Made by a program: the position numbers and the translations under genes
In this document: piece by piece, positions 1-7,296 of the stretch
Numbering within the stretch: the stretch's first letter is position 1
How the letters are laid out: the number at the start of each line of letters is the position of its first letter
Origin: an uncultured Porphyromonadaceae bacterium
GTDB taxonomy: Bacteria > Bacteroidota > Bacteroidia > Bacteroidales > Muribaculaceae
Direction of reading: 5' to 3'
Length of the DNA stretch: 16,087 bases
NCBI GenBank assembly: GCA_902475285.1
Contig: CABRZA010000047.1
Location: forward strand, 1 to 16,087
The notes under the pieces: model-generated
Database searches by the model: none
What the model was told of the DNA's origin: nothing
What the model saw: the letters and a program-made list of their open reading frames with translations, nothing else

Positions 1-13
1 AAATAGCGCTTAA

Positions 14-57
14 ACTATGAAATTTTTTGCGATGCAACAAAATTGACAGCCTATGCA
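14..57. promoter_or_regulatory. Putative shared PUL operator, copy 1
   Basis: This copy contains ACTATGAAATTT (14-25), GATGCAAC (31-38) and AGCCTATGCA (48-57). The same three blocks occur in the same order upstream of susC (4072-4115). The outer two blocks are 34 bases apart, start to start, in both copies, and AGCCT starts 43 bases before the -7 box here against 44 there. The conservation is seen directly. That it binds a fructan-responsive regulator is inference; the protein is not encoded in this window, and hybrid two-component or other PUL regulators are candidates. Confidence 0.6.
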
Positions 58-72
58 CGATAATTGACAGCG
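31..72 (+). repeat. Two tandem 21-base repeats upstream of unit A
   Basis: Bases 31-51 and 52-72 align without gaps at 16 of 21 positions, including an identical AATTGACAGC (41-50 and 62-71) and an ATGCA core. A 21-base period is two helical turns, so both copies face the same side of the DNA, as expected for direct-repeat activator sites. It overlaps the right half of the shared operator and lies just upstream of the -7 box. Confidence 0.55.
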
Positions 73-90
73 TGCCGAAAACAAAAGCAG

Positions 91-98
91 TAGTTTTG
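91..98 (+). promoter_or_regulatory. Bacteroidetes -7 box of the GH32/transporter/kinase unit
   Basis: TAGTTTTG matches the Bacteroidetes -7 consensus TAnnTTTG and lies 62 bases before the GH32 start codon, giving an estimated leader of about 50-55 bases. A TTG at 64-66 could act as the -33 element, but the 24-base gap is a little long. Strong dependence on an activator bound just upstream would fit such a weak -33. Confidence 0.55.
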
Positions 99-160
99 CA
101 TTGCCGTCGGGGGAACGACCCTTCCGAGGCCCATGAACGAACAAACCAAAAAACCGATAC

Positions 161-1984
161 ATGAAAACTGAACTCACAGCATTGATAACATTTGCCGCCG
201 CGCTTCTACCGTCCACTGTCCGTGCGGAAGGGGTGAAGGTTGAGCATCTGGGAGTGAACAACACTCTGGTGCGCGTGGAGGGCGACGCCCGCTATGTGGT
301 GCTTCCCGTGCAGGAGAGCAACGACGACGCTCGCATAAACGTGCTCGTCGACGGTCACACGGCGCAGACCCTATATGTGCGCCTGGCCAAGAGCAAGACT
401 GACTATACCGTGCCCTTCGACCTGACGCCCTACCGCGGGCACGAGGTGATACTCGACGTGGTTACACCGCAGGGCCGCAGCTCGGTGCGGGAGGCGAAGG
501 AGGACGTGTGCTGGGAGGGCATAACGCTTGCCGACAGCTTCGACACCACGGACCGCGAGGAGCGCTACCGCCCGGTCTATCACCACACACCACTCTACGG
601 GTGGATGAACGACCCCAACGGCATGGTTTACGACAATGGGACGTGGCACCTGTACTATCAATGGAATCCCTACGGGTCGAAGTGGCAGAACATGACCTGG
701 GGCCACAGCACGAGCCGCGACCTGGTGCATTGGGAGCATCACCCGGCGGCGATAGAGCCCAACGGGCTTGGGACAGTGTTCAGCGGCAGCGCCGCCATCG
801 ACATCACGGGGAGCGCCGGCTTCGGCAAGGATGCCGTTGTGGCGCTGTATACGTCGGCCGGCACGAGCCAGATGCAGAGCCTTGCGTGGAGCACCGACGG
901 CGGCGAGACCTTCGCCATCTACAATGGCAACCCCGTGCTTACCCTCGAAAGCGAGGCGCGCGACCCCAATATGTTCTACGACAAGGAATCGGGCCTCTGG
1001 CATCTTGTGCTAGCGCATGCCCTCGACCATGAGATGCTCTTTTTCACGTCGGCCGACATGAAGGAGTGGACTCTTACGGGCTCCTTCGGCAAGACCGGCG
1101 CGCAGGACGGCGTGTGGGAGTGCCCCGACCTCTTCCGCCTGCCCGTGGAGGGCGAGGACGTCGAGAAGTGGGTTCTGCTGTGCAATATCAATCCCGGCGG
1201 ACCGTTCGGCGGTTCGGCCACGCAATATTTCATAGGCGACTTCGACGGGAAGACCTTCCGCGCCGACCTTTCGGCCGACGGCAGCACTGCTACCCGCTGG
1301 CTCGACTACGGCAAGGACCACTACGCCACGGTGAGCTGGAGCGACGCACCCGAGGGGCGGCGCACGGTGATAGGCTGGATGAGCAACTGGCAGTATGCCG
1401 CCGAGGTGCCCACGCAGCAGTTCAGGAGCGCCAACACCCTTCCTCGCGAGCTGAGCCTCTTCCGCGGCGCCGACGGCGAGCTGTATGTGGCGTCGGCACC
1501 GTCGCCCGAGCTCGAGGCATTGCGCGGCGCTGCGGTGGCCAAGGCGTCGAAGGCCGGCATCGACCGCAAGGGCCGCCGCTACGCCCTTCCCGCCGACGGC
1601 ATATGCGAAATCTGTCTTACAATCGATGCTCACACGGCGCCCAAGGTGGCGCTGACATTGGCCAACGGCATCGGCGAGAAGGCTGTGGCCGTATACGACG
1701 CGGCTACGCGCACCATGAGCTTCGACCGCCGCGAGAGCGGGCTCACCGATTTCAGCGATGCTTTTGCCGCAGTGACCGTGGCACCGACGCGCGAGGAGAG
1801 CGGCAAGGTGCGGCTGCGTATCTTCGTCGACCGCTCGTCGGTGGAACTCTTCGGCGACGAAGGCCGCTTCGCGATGACCAACCTCGTGTTCCCCACCGAA
1901 GCCTACAACAGCCTGAGCATCAGCGCTCCCGACGGCGGCAAAGCCCAGGTGAACGACCTTGTAATCTATTCAATAAAATACTGA
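161..1984 (+). CDS. GH32 exo-type fructosidase (levanase/inulinase family), exported
   Basis: Glycoside hydrolase family 32 enzyme of 607 residues that should release fructose from levan- or inulin-type oligosaccharides. A signal peptide is visible at residues 1-22, ending VRA, with no lipobox Cys, so the enzyme is probably periplasmic. Residues about 25-125 form an extra N-terminal beta-rich domain, as in many Bacteroides GH32 proteins (DUF4980-like, from memory). The five-bladed propeller domain follows, with the textbook motif WMNDPNG (148-154, nucleophile D151), RDP (267-269, transition-state stabiliser D268) and ECP (320-322, acid/base E320). The C-terminal beta-sandwich (about 460-607) carries the usual FVDRSSVELF. 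It is the first gene of its unit and ends 13 bases before the transporter. Family and catalytic competence are firm; exo action and linkage preference are inferred from family and context. Confidence 0.93.
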   Translation: MKTELTALITFAAALLPSTVRAEGVKVEHLGVNNTLVRVEGDARYVVLPVQESNDDARINVLVDGHTAQTLYVRLAKSKTDYTVPFDLTPYRGHEVILDVVTPQGRSSVREAKEDVCWEGITLADSFDTTDREERYRPVYHHTPLYGWMNDPNGMVYDNGTWHLYYQWNPYGSKWQNMTWGHSTSRDLVHWEHHPAAIEPNGLGTVFSGSAAIDITGSAGFGKDAVVALYTSAGTSQMQSLAWSTDGGETFAIYNGNPVLTLESEARDPNMFYDKESGLWHLVLAHALDHEMLFFTSADMKEWTLTGSFGKTGAQDGVWECPDLFRLPVEGEDVEKWVLLCNINPGGPFGGSATQYFIGDFDGKTFRADLSADGSTATRWLDYGKDHYATVSWSDAPEGRRTVIGWMSNWQYAAEVPTQQFRSANTLPRELSLFRGADGELYVASAPSPELEALRGAAVAKASKAGIDRKGRRYALPADGICEICLTIDAHTAPKVALTLANGIGEKAVAVYDAATRTMSFDRRESGLTDFSDAFAAVTVAPTREESGKVRLRIFVDRSSVELFGDEGRFAMTNLVFPTEAYNSLSISAPDGGKAQVNDLVIYSIKY

Positions 1985-1997
1985 TACCCAAATCGAT

Positions 1998-3173
1998 ATG
2001 GATGCAACAATAACAAGCCGTAGCCGCTCGTTCGCGGCGCAGATAGTGCCCGTGATGCTGTGCTTCTTCGCCATGGGATTCGTCGACCTCGTCGGCACCG
2101 CCTCCAATTATGTTCAGAAAGACCTGGGTCTGAGCGACTCGCAGGCCAATCTCTTCCCGTCGTTGGTGTTCTTCTGGTTCCTTATCTTCTCCGTTCCGAC
2201 GGGAATGCTGATGAACCGCATAGGGCGCAAGCGGACGGTGCTGGTGAGCCTCGCCATCACGGCACTCTCGCTCGCAATCCCCCTGACCGGCGACGGATAT
2301 TACACCATGCTGGTGTCGTTCTCGCTCCTCGGCATAGGCAACGCCGTGATGCAGACGTCGCTCAATCCCCTCGTGACCAACCTTATAGGGGGCGACCGCC
2401 TGGCGTCGACACTGACCTTCGGCCAGTTTGTGAAGGCCATAGCCTCATTCCTTGCGCCCGTAATCGCCGCATGGGGCGCTACGACCTACCTGCCCACCTT
2501 CGGCATGGGCTGGCGCGTGCTCTTCGTGATTTATGCGGCCGTGAGCCTACTTTCGGTTGCCGCCCTCGCCGCCACACCCATACGCGAGGAAACCGCCGAC
2601 CGCGCTTCGGGCATCAAGGAATGCGTGAGCCTGTTGGGTCGGCCCTTCATCCTGCTGTGCTTCCTGGGCATCATGTGCCATGTGGGCATAGACGTGGGCA
2701 CCAACACCACGGCTCCCAAAATAATTATGGAGCGTCTGGGGCTGCCGCTCGAAGAGGCCGGCTTTGCCACGAGCGTGTACTTCATATTCCGTACGGCCGG
2801 ATGCTTTACTGGCGCCTTCATACTGCGTGCCGTCAAGCCCCGAGTATTCTTCGGGTTCAGCGTGGTGCTGATGCTTGTGGCCATGGGTATGCTCGCAGTT
2901 GGCAACTCGCTGGCTGTGATTTATACGGCGCTGGCAATGATAGGCTTCGGCAATTCAAACATTTTCCCGATAATCTTCTCGAACGCCCTCCTGGCGTCTC
3001 CGTCGGAGAAAAACGAGGTGTCGGGCCTGATGATAATGGGACTCTTCGGAGGCACTGTCTTCCCTCTTGCCATGGGCTATGCCGCCGATGCCTTCGGGCA
3101 GGCGGGAGCAGTGGCGGTGATGACTGCCGGCGTGGCTTATCTGATATATTATACACTGAAAATCAAAGCATAA
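1998..3173 (+). CDS. MFS sugar:proton symporter, FHS (FucP-like) type, probable fructose importer
   Basis: Integral inner-membrane carrier of 391 residues with about 12 hydrophobic segments, the usual length for the FHS/FucP group of the major facilitator superfamily. Visible signatures are the acidic residue D30 in the first membrane segment (FVDLVGT), the motif-A loop GMLMNRIGRKR (69-79) between helices 2 and 3, and NAVMQTSLNPLV (115-126) in helix 4, the site of the FucP-type ETAxNP motif. Here a Gln (Q119) occupies the place of the usual Glu. The position between a fructan hydrolase and a fructokinase makes fructose the likely substrate, as for the equivalent gene of the Bacteroides levan locus. 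The kinase starts 3 bases after the stop codon, which suggests translational coupling. Confidence 0.88.
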   Translation: MDATITSRSRSFAAQIVPVMLCFFAMGFVDLVGTASNYVQKDLGLSDSQANLFPSLVFFWFLIFSVPTGMLMNRIGRKRTVLVSLAITALSLAIPLTGDGYYTMLVSFSLLGIGNAVMQTSLNPLVTNLIGGDRLASTLTFGQFVKAIASFLAPVIAAWGATTYLPTFGMGWRVLFVIYAAVSLLSVAALAATPIREETADRASGIKECVSLLGRPFILLCFLGIMCHVGIDVGTNTTAPKIIMERLGLPLEEAGFATSVYFIFRTAGCFTGAFILRAVKPRVFFGFSVVLMLVAMGMLAVGNSLAVIYTALAMIGFGNSNIFPIIFSNALLASPSEKNEVSGLMIMGLFGGTVFPLAMGYAADAFGQAGAVAVMTAGVAYLIYYTLKIKA

Positions 3174-3176
3174 CTA

Positions 3177-4055
3177 ATGGAAAACGTAGTAGTAGGAATG
3201 GGCGAGGCACTGTGGGATGTGCTGCCCGACGGAAAGAAAATAGGCGGCGCACCCGCCAACTTCGCATATCATGTGTCGCAGTTCGGGCTGCCGTCGGCGG
3301 TGGTGAGCGCCGTGGGCGACGACGCGCTGGGCCATGAATTGGTGGAGAACCTTACCTCGAAGGGCCTCACGCATCTTCTCGAAACGGTACCCTATGCCAC
3401 GGGCACGGTGCAGGTGAAAATCGACCAGGCCGGCATACCGCAGTATGAAATCAAGGAAAACGTGGCGTGGGACAACATACCCTACACGGCCCGTCTGGAA
3501 GCTCTCGCCTCGCGCACCCGTGCGGTGTGCTTCGGGTCGCTGGCGCAGCGCAACGTGGTGACGCGCAACACCATCAACCGCTTCCTCGACGCCATGCCGC
3601 AGACGGCCGACACGCTGGTGGTGTTCGACGTGAACCTCCGCCAGGGCTTCTACAACAAGGAGACGCTGTGCAACTCGATGGAGCGCTGCAACATACTTAA
3701 AATCAACGATGAAGAACTCGTGACGGTGAGCCGCATGTTCGGCTATCCGGGCATCGACCTCCAGGACAAGTGCTGGATACTGCTTGGCAAGTACAACCTC
3801 AAAATGCTCATCCTCACCTGCGGTATCAACGGCAGCTACGTGTTCACGCCGGGGCATGTGTCGTTCATGCCCACGCCGAAGGTCGAAGTGGCCGATACGG
3901 TTGGTGCCGGCGACTCGTTTACGGCCGCTTTCATCGCCGCCATCCTCAAAGGCCGCAGCGTGGCCGAGGCTCACGAGAAGGCCGTGCGCACGTCGGCCTA
4001 CGTATGCACCCACAAAGGCGCCATGCCCCAACTTCCGGCCGAAATAACGGAATAG
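3177..4055 (+). CDS. PfkB-family fructokinase
   Basis: Cytoplasmic sugar kinase of 292 residues, a normal length for the ribokinase/PfkB family, expected to convert fructose plus ATP to fructose 6-phosphate for glycolysis. The N-terminal sugar-binding signature GGAPANFAYH lies at residues 23-32. The C-terminal PfkB signature DTVGAGDSF lies at 240-248, with anion-hole GAG and catalytic base D246. FDVNLR (about 158-163) matches the central substrate and phosphate region of fructokinases. It is the last gene of unit A and is followed 7 bases later by the long inverted repeat of the susC regulatory region. Substrate assignment rests on family resemblance and on the adjacent fructan hydrolase and transporter. 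Confidence 0.92.
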   Translation: MENVVVGMGEALWDVLPDGKKIGGAPANFAYHVSQFGLPSAVVSAVGDDALGHELVENLTSKGLTHLLETVPYATGTVQVKIDQAGIPQYEIKENVAWDNIPYTARLEALASRTRAVCFGSLAQRNVVTRNTINRFLDAMPQTADTLVVFDVNLRQGFYNKETLCNSMERCNILKINDEELVTVSRMFGYPGIDLQDKCWILLGKYNLKMLILTCGINGSYVFTPGHVSFMPTPKVEVADTVGAGDSFTAAFIAAILKGRSVAEAHEKAVRTSAYVCTHKGAMPQLPAEITE

Positions 4056-4062
4056 CGAATTT

Positions 4063-4117
4063 GTTGCACAGACTATGAAATTTGATGCAACGCACGAAAA
4101 TTTATAGCCTGTGCAAC
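4063..4117. repeat. Long imperfect inverted repeat between unit A and susC
   Basis: The left arm is 4063-4083 and the right arm 4098-4117. Reading the right arm in reverse complement, both arms are GTTGCACAG, then A or G, then CTAT, one extra G in the left arm only, then AAATTT. There is one mismatch and one bulge over about 20 pairs, around a 14-base centre that itself contains GATGCAAC. It starts 7 bases after the kinase stop codon. No U-run follows, which argues against a simple intrinsic terminator. Coincidence with the shared operator favours a protein-binding site, though an RNA hairpin ending unit A is also possible. Confidence 0.7.
4072..4115. promoter_or_regulatory. Putative shared PUL operator, copy 2
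   Basis: ACTATGAAATTT (4072-4083), GATGCAAC (4084-4091) and AGCCTGTGCA (4106-4115) repeat the blocks found before the GH32 gene at 14-57. The outer blocks are again 34 bases apart, while GATGCAAC is shifted by 5 bases relative to copy 1. AGCCT starts 44 bases before the -7 box of susC. Joint control of both units by one regulator is inferred. Confidence 0.6.
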
Positions 4118-4149
4118 ATGGTTTATATACTCATTGCCAAGCGGGTGCG

Positions 4150-4157
4150 TAATTTTG
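4150..4157 (+). promoter_or_regulatory. Bacteroidetes -7 box of the susCD unit
   Basis: TAATTTTG matches TAnnTTTG and lies 30 bases before the susC start codon, so the leader should be about 20-25 bases. No convincing -33 element sits at the usual spacing, which again suggests an activator-dependent promoter. A short inverted repeat, GGTGC (4144-4148) and GCACC (4157-4161), brackets the box. Confidence 0.6.
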
Positions 4158-4187
4158 CACCAAAATCAAACCAACCAAGCTAACACT

Positions 4188-7100
4188 ATGAAAAGAACAA
4201 TCCTCAGTGCCATACTGCTGCTATTGCTGGCGGTTATCGCGCGGGCAGAAAACATCACCGTTCACGGAACGGTGATATCGGCCTCCGACGGCGAGCCTCT
4301 TATAGGGGCGAGCGTCGTACCGGCCGGGAGCGACGCCCGCGGCGTGACCACCGACTACGACGGTAATTTCGAAATCAGCGTCGCCGCCGGTTCGGAGCTT
4401 ACCGTATCATACATAGGTTATCGTGCGACTACCGTGAAGGCTGCAGCCGAGCTTCGCGTGGTGCTTCAAGAAGACAACAAGCTCCTCGATGAAGTGGTGG
4501 TAGTGGGCTACCAGGTGCAGCGCAAAGTCGATGTGACGGGCGCCATCACCGCCGTGGACGTGAACGAAATCAACAAACAGAATGAAAACAATCCCATCAA
4601 GGCTCTGCAAGGTCGCGTGCCTGGCATGAACATCTCTGCCGACGGTGCACCCGGCGGCGCAGCCACGGTGCGAATCCGCGGCATAGGTACGCTCAACAAC
4701 AACGACCCTCTCTACATCATCGACGGCGTGCCCACCAAGGGCGGCATGCACGAGCTCAATCCGGGCGACATAGAGTCGATACAGATATTGAAGGACGCCG
4801 CTTCGGCTTCCATCTACGGCTCGCGCGCGGCCAACGGTGTGATCATCATAACAACCAAACGCGGCAACGACCTCAAAATAACTCTCGACGCATCGATTGC
4901 GGCCCAGTTCTACACCAACAAGATGAAGGTGCTCAACACCGAGGGCTACGGCCGTGCCATGTGGCAGGCCTATGTGAACGACGGCATGGACCCCAACACC
5001 AACGCCCTCGGCTACCGCTATGACTGGGGATATGACGCCTCGGGCTATCCTGTGCTCAACAGCATGAGCCTGGCGCGCTATCTCGACGCCGCCGGCACGA
5101 CGCCCTCGGCCGATACCGACTGGTTCGACGAAATCACGCGCACGGGTCTGGTGCAGAACTACAACCTCAGTGTGAGCGGCAGTTCGGAAAAGATGAGCAG
5201 TTTCTTCTCGCTGGGCTACTACAAGAACCTCGGCATAATCAAGGACACTGACTTCGAGCGTTTCTCGGCACGCGTCAACACCGAATACAAACCCATCAAG
5301 GACATCCTGACCATAGGCGAGCATCTCACCGTGAACCGTACCGATGAAGTTGCGGCACCTGGCGGCATCCTCTCCAACACCTTGCAGTTCAATCCGTCGC
5401 TGCCGGTATATACCACCGACGGTTCCTTTGCGGGCCCTGTTGCAGGTTACCCTGACCGCGCCAACCCCGTGGCGGTGCTCCACCGCAACAAGGACAACCG
5501 CTACAAATACTGGCGCCTCTTCGGCGACGCCTATGTGAATCTGGCGCTCTTCAAGGGCTTCAACCTCCGCACTACCTTCGGTCTCGATTACAGTCAGAAG
5601 GAGCAGCGCATCTTCACCTATCCCGTCACCGAGGGCAACGTGGCCAACTCCACCAATGCCGTCGAGGCCAAGCAGGAGCACTGGACGCGCTGGATGTGGA
5701 ATCTTGTGGCAAGCTACAACATCGACTTCGGCCGCAATCACCTCGACGCCCTCGCAGGCATTGAGCTCAACCGCGAGACCTCGACATGGTTCTCGGGCTA
5801 CAAGACCGACTTCTCGGTGCTCAACCCCGACTTCATGTGGCCGAGCGCCGGCGTAGGCACGGCCCAGGCCTACGGCTCGGGCGACGGCTTCTCGCTTGTA
5901 TCGTTCTTCGGCAAGGTGAACTACTCCTTCGACTCGCGCTATCTTCTGGGTGTGACGCTTCGCCACGACGGCAGCTCGCGCTTCGGCGCCAACAACCGCT
6001 ACGCCACCTTCCCGGCAGTGTCGCTGGGCTGGCGTATGAACAACGAGGCGTTCCTCCGCGACAACACCTGGCTCAACGACCTCAAGCTTCGCCTCTCGTG
6101 GGGCCAGACCGGCAATCAGGAAATCAGCAACCTCGCTCGCTACTTTGTGTATGTGCCCAACTACGGCGTGACCGAGTCGGGCGGCCAGAGCTACGGCACG
6201 TCGTACGACATAGCCGGCACCAACGGCGGCTCCATCCTCAGCTCGGGCTTCAAGCGCGACCAGATAGGCAACCCCGACATCAAATGGGAAACCACCACGC
6301 AGTACAACGTAGGCCTCGACTGGGCGATGTTCAACAACCGCTTCTTCGGCAACCTCGACCTCTACTACAAGAAGACTTCCGACATCCTTGTGCAGATGAT
6401 AGGCATCGGCGCCATGGGCGAGGGGTCGTCGCAGTGGATCAACGCCGGCGAGATGGAGAACAAGGGCGTGGAGCTCAACATAGGCTACCGCAACACCACA
6501 TCGGGCGGCTTCCGCTATGAAATCACGGGCAACATCGCTGCCTATCGCAACAAAATCACCGACATACCCGCCACCATAGCGGCCAAAGGCACCTTCGGCG
6601 GCAACGGCGTGTACAGCGTTGTGGGCCATCCCAACGGCGCTCAGGCGGGATATGTGGCCGACGGCATCTTCCGCACGCAGGACGAAGTGGACAACCATGC
6701 CCTTCAAGAGGGTGCCGGTGTGGGCCGCATACGTTGGCGCGACCTCGACGGCAACGGCGTGATCAACGAGAAAGACCAAAAGTGGATTTTCGACCCCACG
6801 CCCGACTTTACCTACGGCATCAACGTGTATCTGCAATACCGCGACTTCGACTTCTCGATGTTCTGGCAGGGCGCGCAGGGTCAGGACGTGATTTCCGATC
6901 TCAAAAAGGAAACCGACCTATGGAGCGGCCTCAACATAGGCTTCCTCAACAAGGGCGAGCGCCTACTTGACGCCTGGACCCCGCAGAACCCCACCTCGAC
7001 TATCCCGGCGCTGACCCGCTCGGACAGCAACAACGAGAAGCGAGTGTCGAGCTACTTCGTGGAGGACGGCTCGTACTTAAAGTTGCGCAACATCCAGATA

Positions 7101-7283
7101 GGCTATGTTCTCCCGCAGAGCCTCTCGAAGAAAATCTACATGCAGAAGCTCCGTTTCTACCTCTCGGCGCAGAACCTGCTCACCGTCAAGAGCAAGAACT
7201 TTACTGGCGTCGACCCCGAGAATCCCAATTTCGGCTATCCCATAGCCACGAGCGTGACCTTCGGTCTCAACGTAACCTTCTAA
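4188..7283 (+). CDS. susC: SusC-family TonB-dependent outer-membrane transporter
   Basis: Outer-membrane TonB-dependent transporter of 1031 residues, the usual SusC size, expected to import fructo-oligosaccharides with SusD as lid. It has a signal peptide (about 1-20, ending ARA), a carboxypeptidase-regulatory-like beta-sandwich (about 22-95), the SusC-typical LDEVVVVGY (100-108, TonB-box region), a plug domain with IRGIGTLNNNDPLYIIDG (163-180) and DIESIQILKDAASASIYGSR (194-213), then a long beta-barrel ending in aromatic F (NVTF). The ATG at 4188 is chosen because the signal peptide starts there and the -7 box lies 30 bases upstream; the in-frame ATG at 4134 lies upstream of that box and cannot be used. 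SusD follows after 13 bases. Fructan as cargo is inferred from the neighbouring GH32 and kinase genes. Confidence 0.97.
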   Translation: MKRTILSAILLLLLAVIARAENITVHGTVISASDGEPLIGASVVPAGSDARGVTTDYDGNFEISVAAGSELTVSYIGYRATTVKAAAELRVVLQEDNKLLDEVVVVGYQVQRKVDVTGAITAVDVNEINKQNENNPIKALQGRVPGMNISADGAPGGAATVRIRGIGTLNNNDPLYIIDGVPTKGGMHELNPGDIESIQILKDAASASIYGSRAANGVIIITTKRGNDLKITLDASIAAQFYTNKMKVLNTEGYGRAMWQAYVNDGMDPNTNALGYRYDWGYDASGYPVLNSMSLARYLDAAGTTPSADTDWFDEITRTGLVQNYNLSVSGSSEKMSSFFSLGYYKNLGIIKDTDFERFSARVNTEYKPIKDILTIGEHLTVNRTDEVAAPGGILSNTLQFNPSLPVYTTDGSFAGPVAGYPDRANPVAVLHRNKDNRYKYWRLFGDAYVNLALFKGFNLRTTFGLDYSQKEQRIFTYPVTEGNVANSTNAVEAKQEHWTRWMWNLVASYNIDFGRNHLDALAGIELNRETSTWFSGYKTDFSVLNPDFMWPSAGVGTAQAYGSGDGFSLVSFFGKVNYSFDSRYLLGVTLRHDGSSRFGANNRYATFPAVSLGWRMNNEAFLRDNTWLNDLKLRLSWGQTGNQEISNLARYFVYVPNYGVTESGGQSYGTSYDIAGTNGGSILSSGFKRDQIGNPDIKWETTTQYNVGLDWAMFNNRFFGNLDLYYKKTSDILVQMIGIGAMGEGSSQWINAGEMENKGVELNIGYRNTTSGGFRYEITGNIAAYRNKITDIPATIAAKGTFGGNGVYSVVGHPNGAQAGYVADGIFRTQDEVDNHALQEGAGVGRIRWRDLDGNGVINEKDQKWIFDPTPDFTYGINVYLQYRDFDFSMFWQGAQGQDVISDLKKETDLWSGLNIGFLNKGERLLDAWTPQNPTSTIPALTRSDSNNEKRVSSYFVEDGSYLKLRNIQIGYVLPQSLSKKIYMQKLRFYLSAQNLLTVKSKNFTGVDPENPNFGYPIATSVTFGLNVTF

Positions 7284-7296
7284 AATCCGACCACTC

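Noticed and set aside
99..130. Possible hairpin in the leader of unit A (GTCG/CGAC, GGAA/TTCC)
   Set aside because: Only 4-bp stems that exclude each other; no riboswitch or attenuator structure is evident.
2060..3337. 425-codon frame overlapping the transporter and kinase on the same strand
   Set aside because: Arg/Pro-rich out-of-frame reading of two genes with clear family signatures.
4407..6836. Very long open frame (809 codons) antisense to susC
   Set aside because: It lies wholly opposite a clear SusC gene. Its His/Val/Ala-rich composition is what reading the complement of GC-rich codons gives, and it has no recognisable motif or start region.
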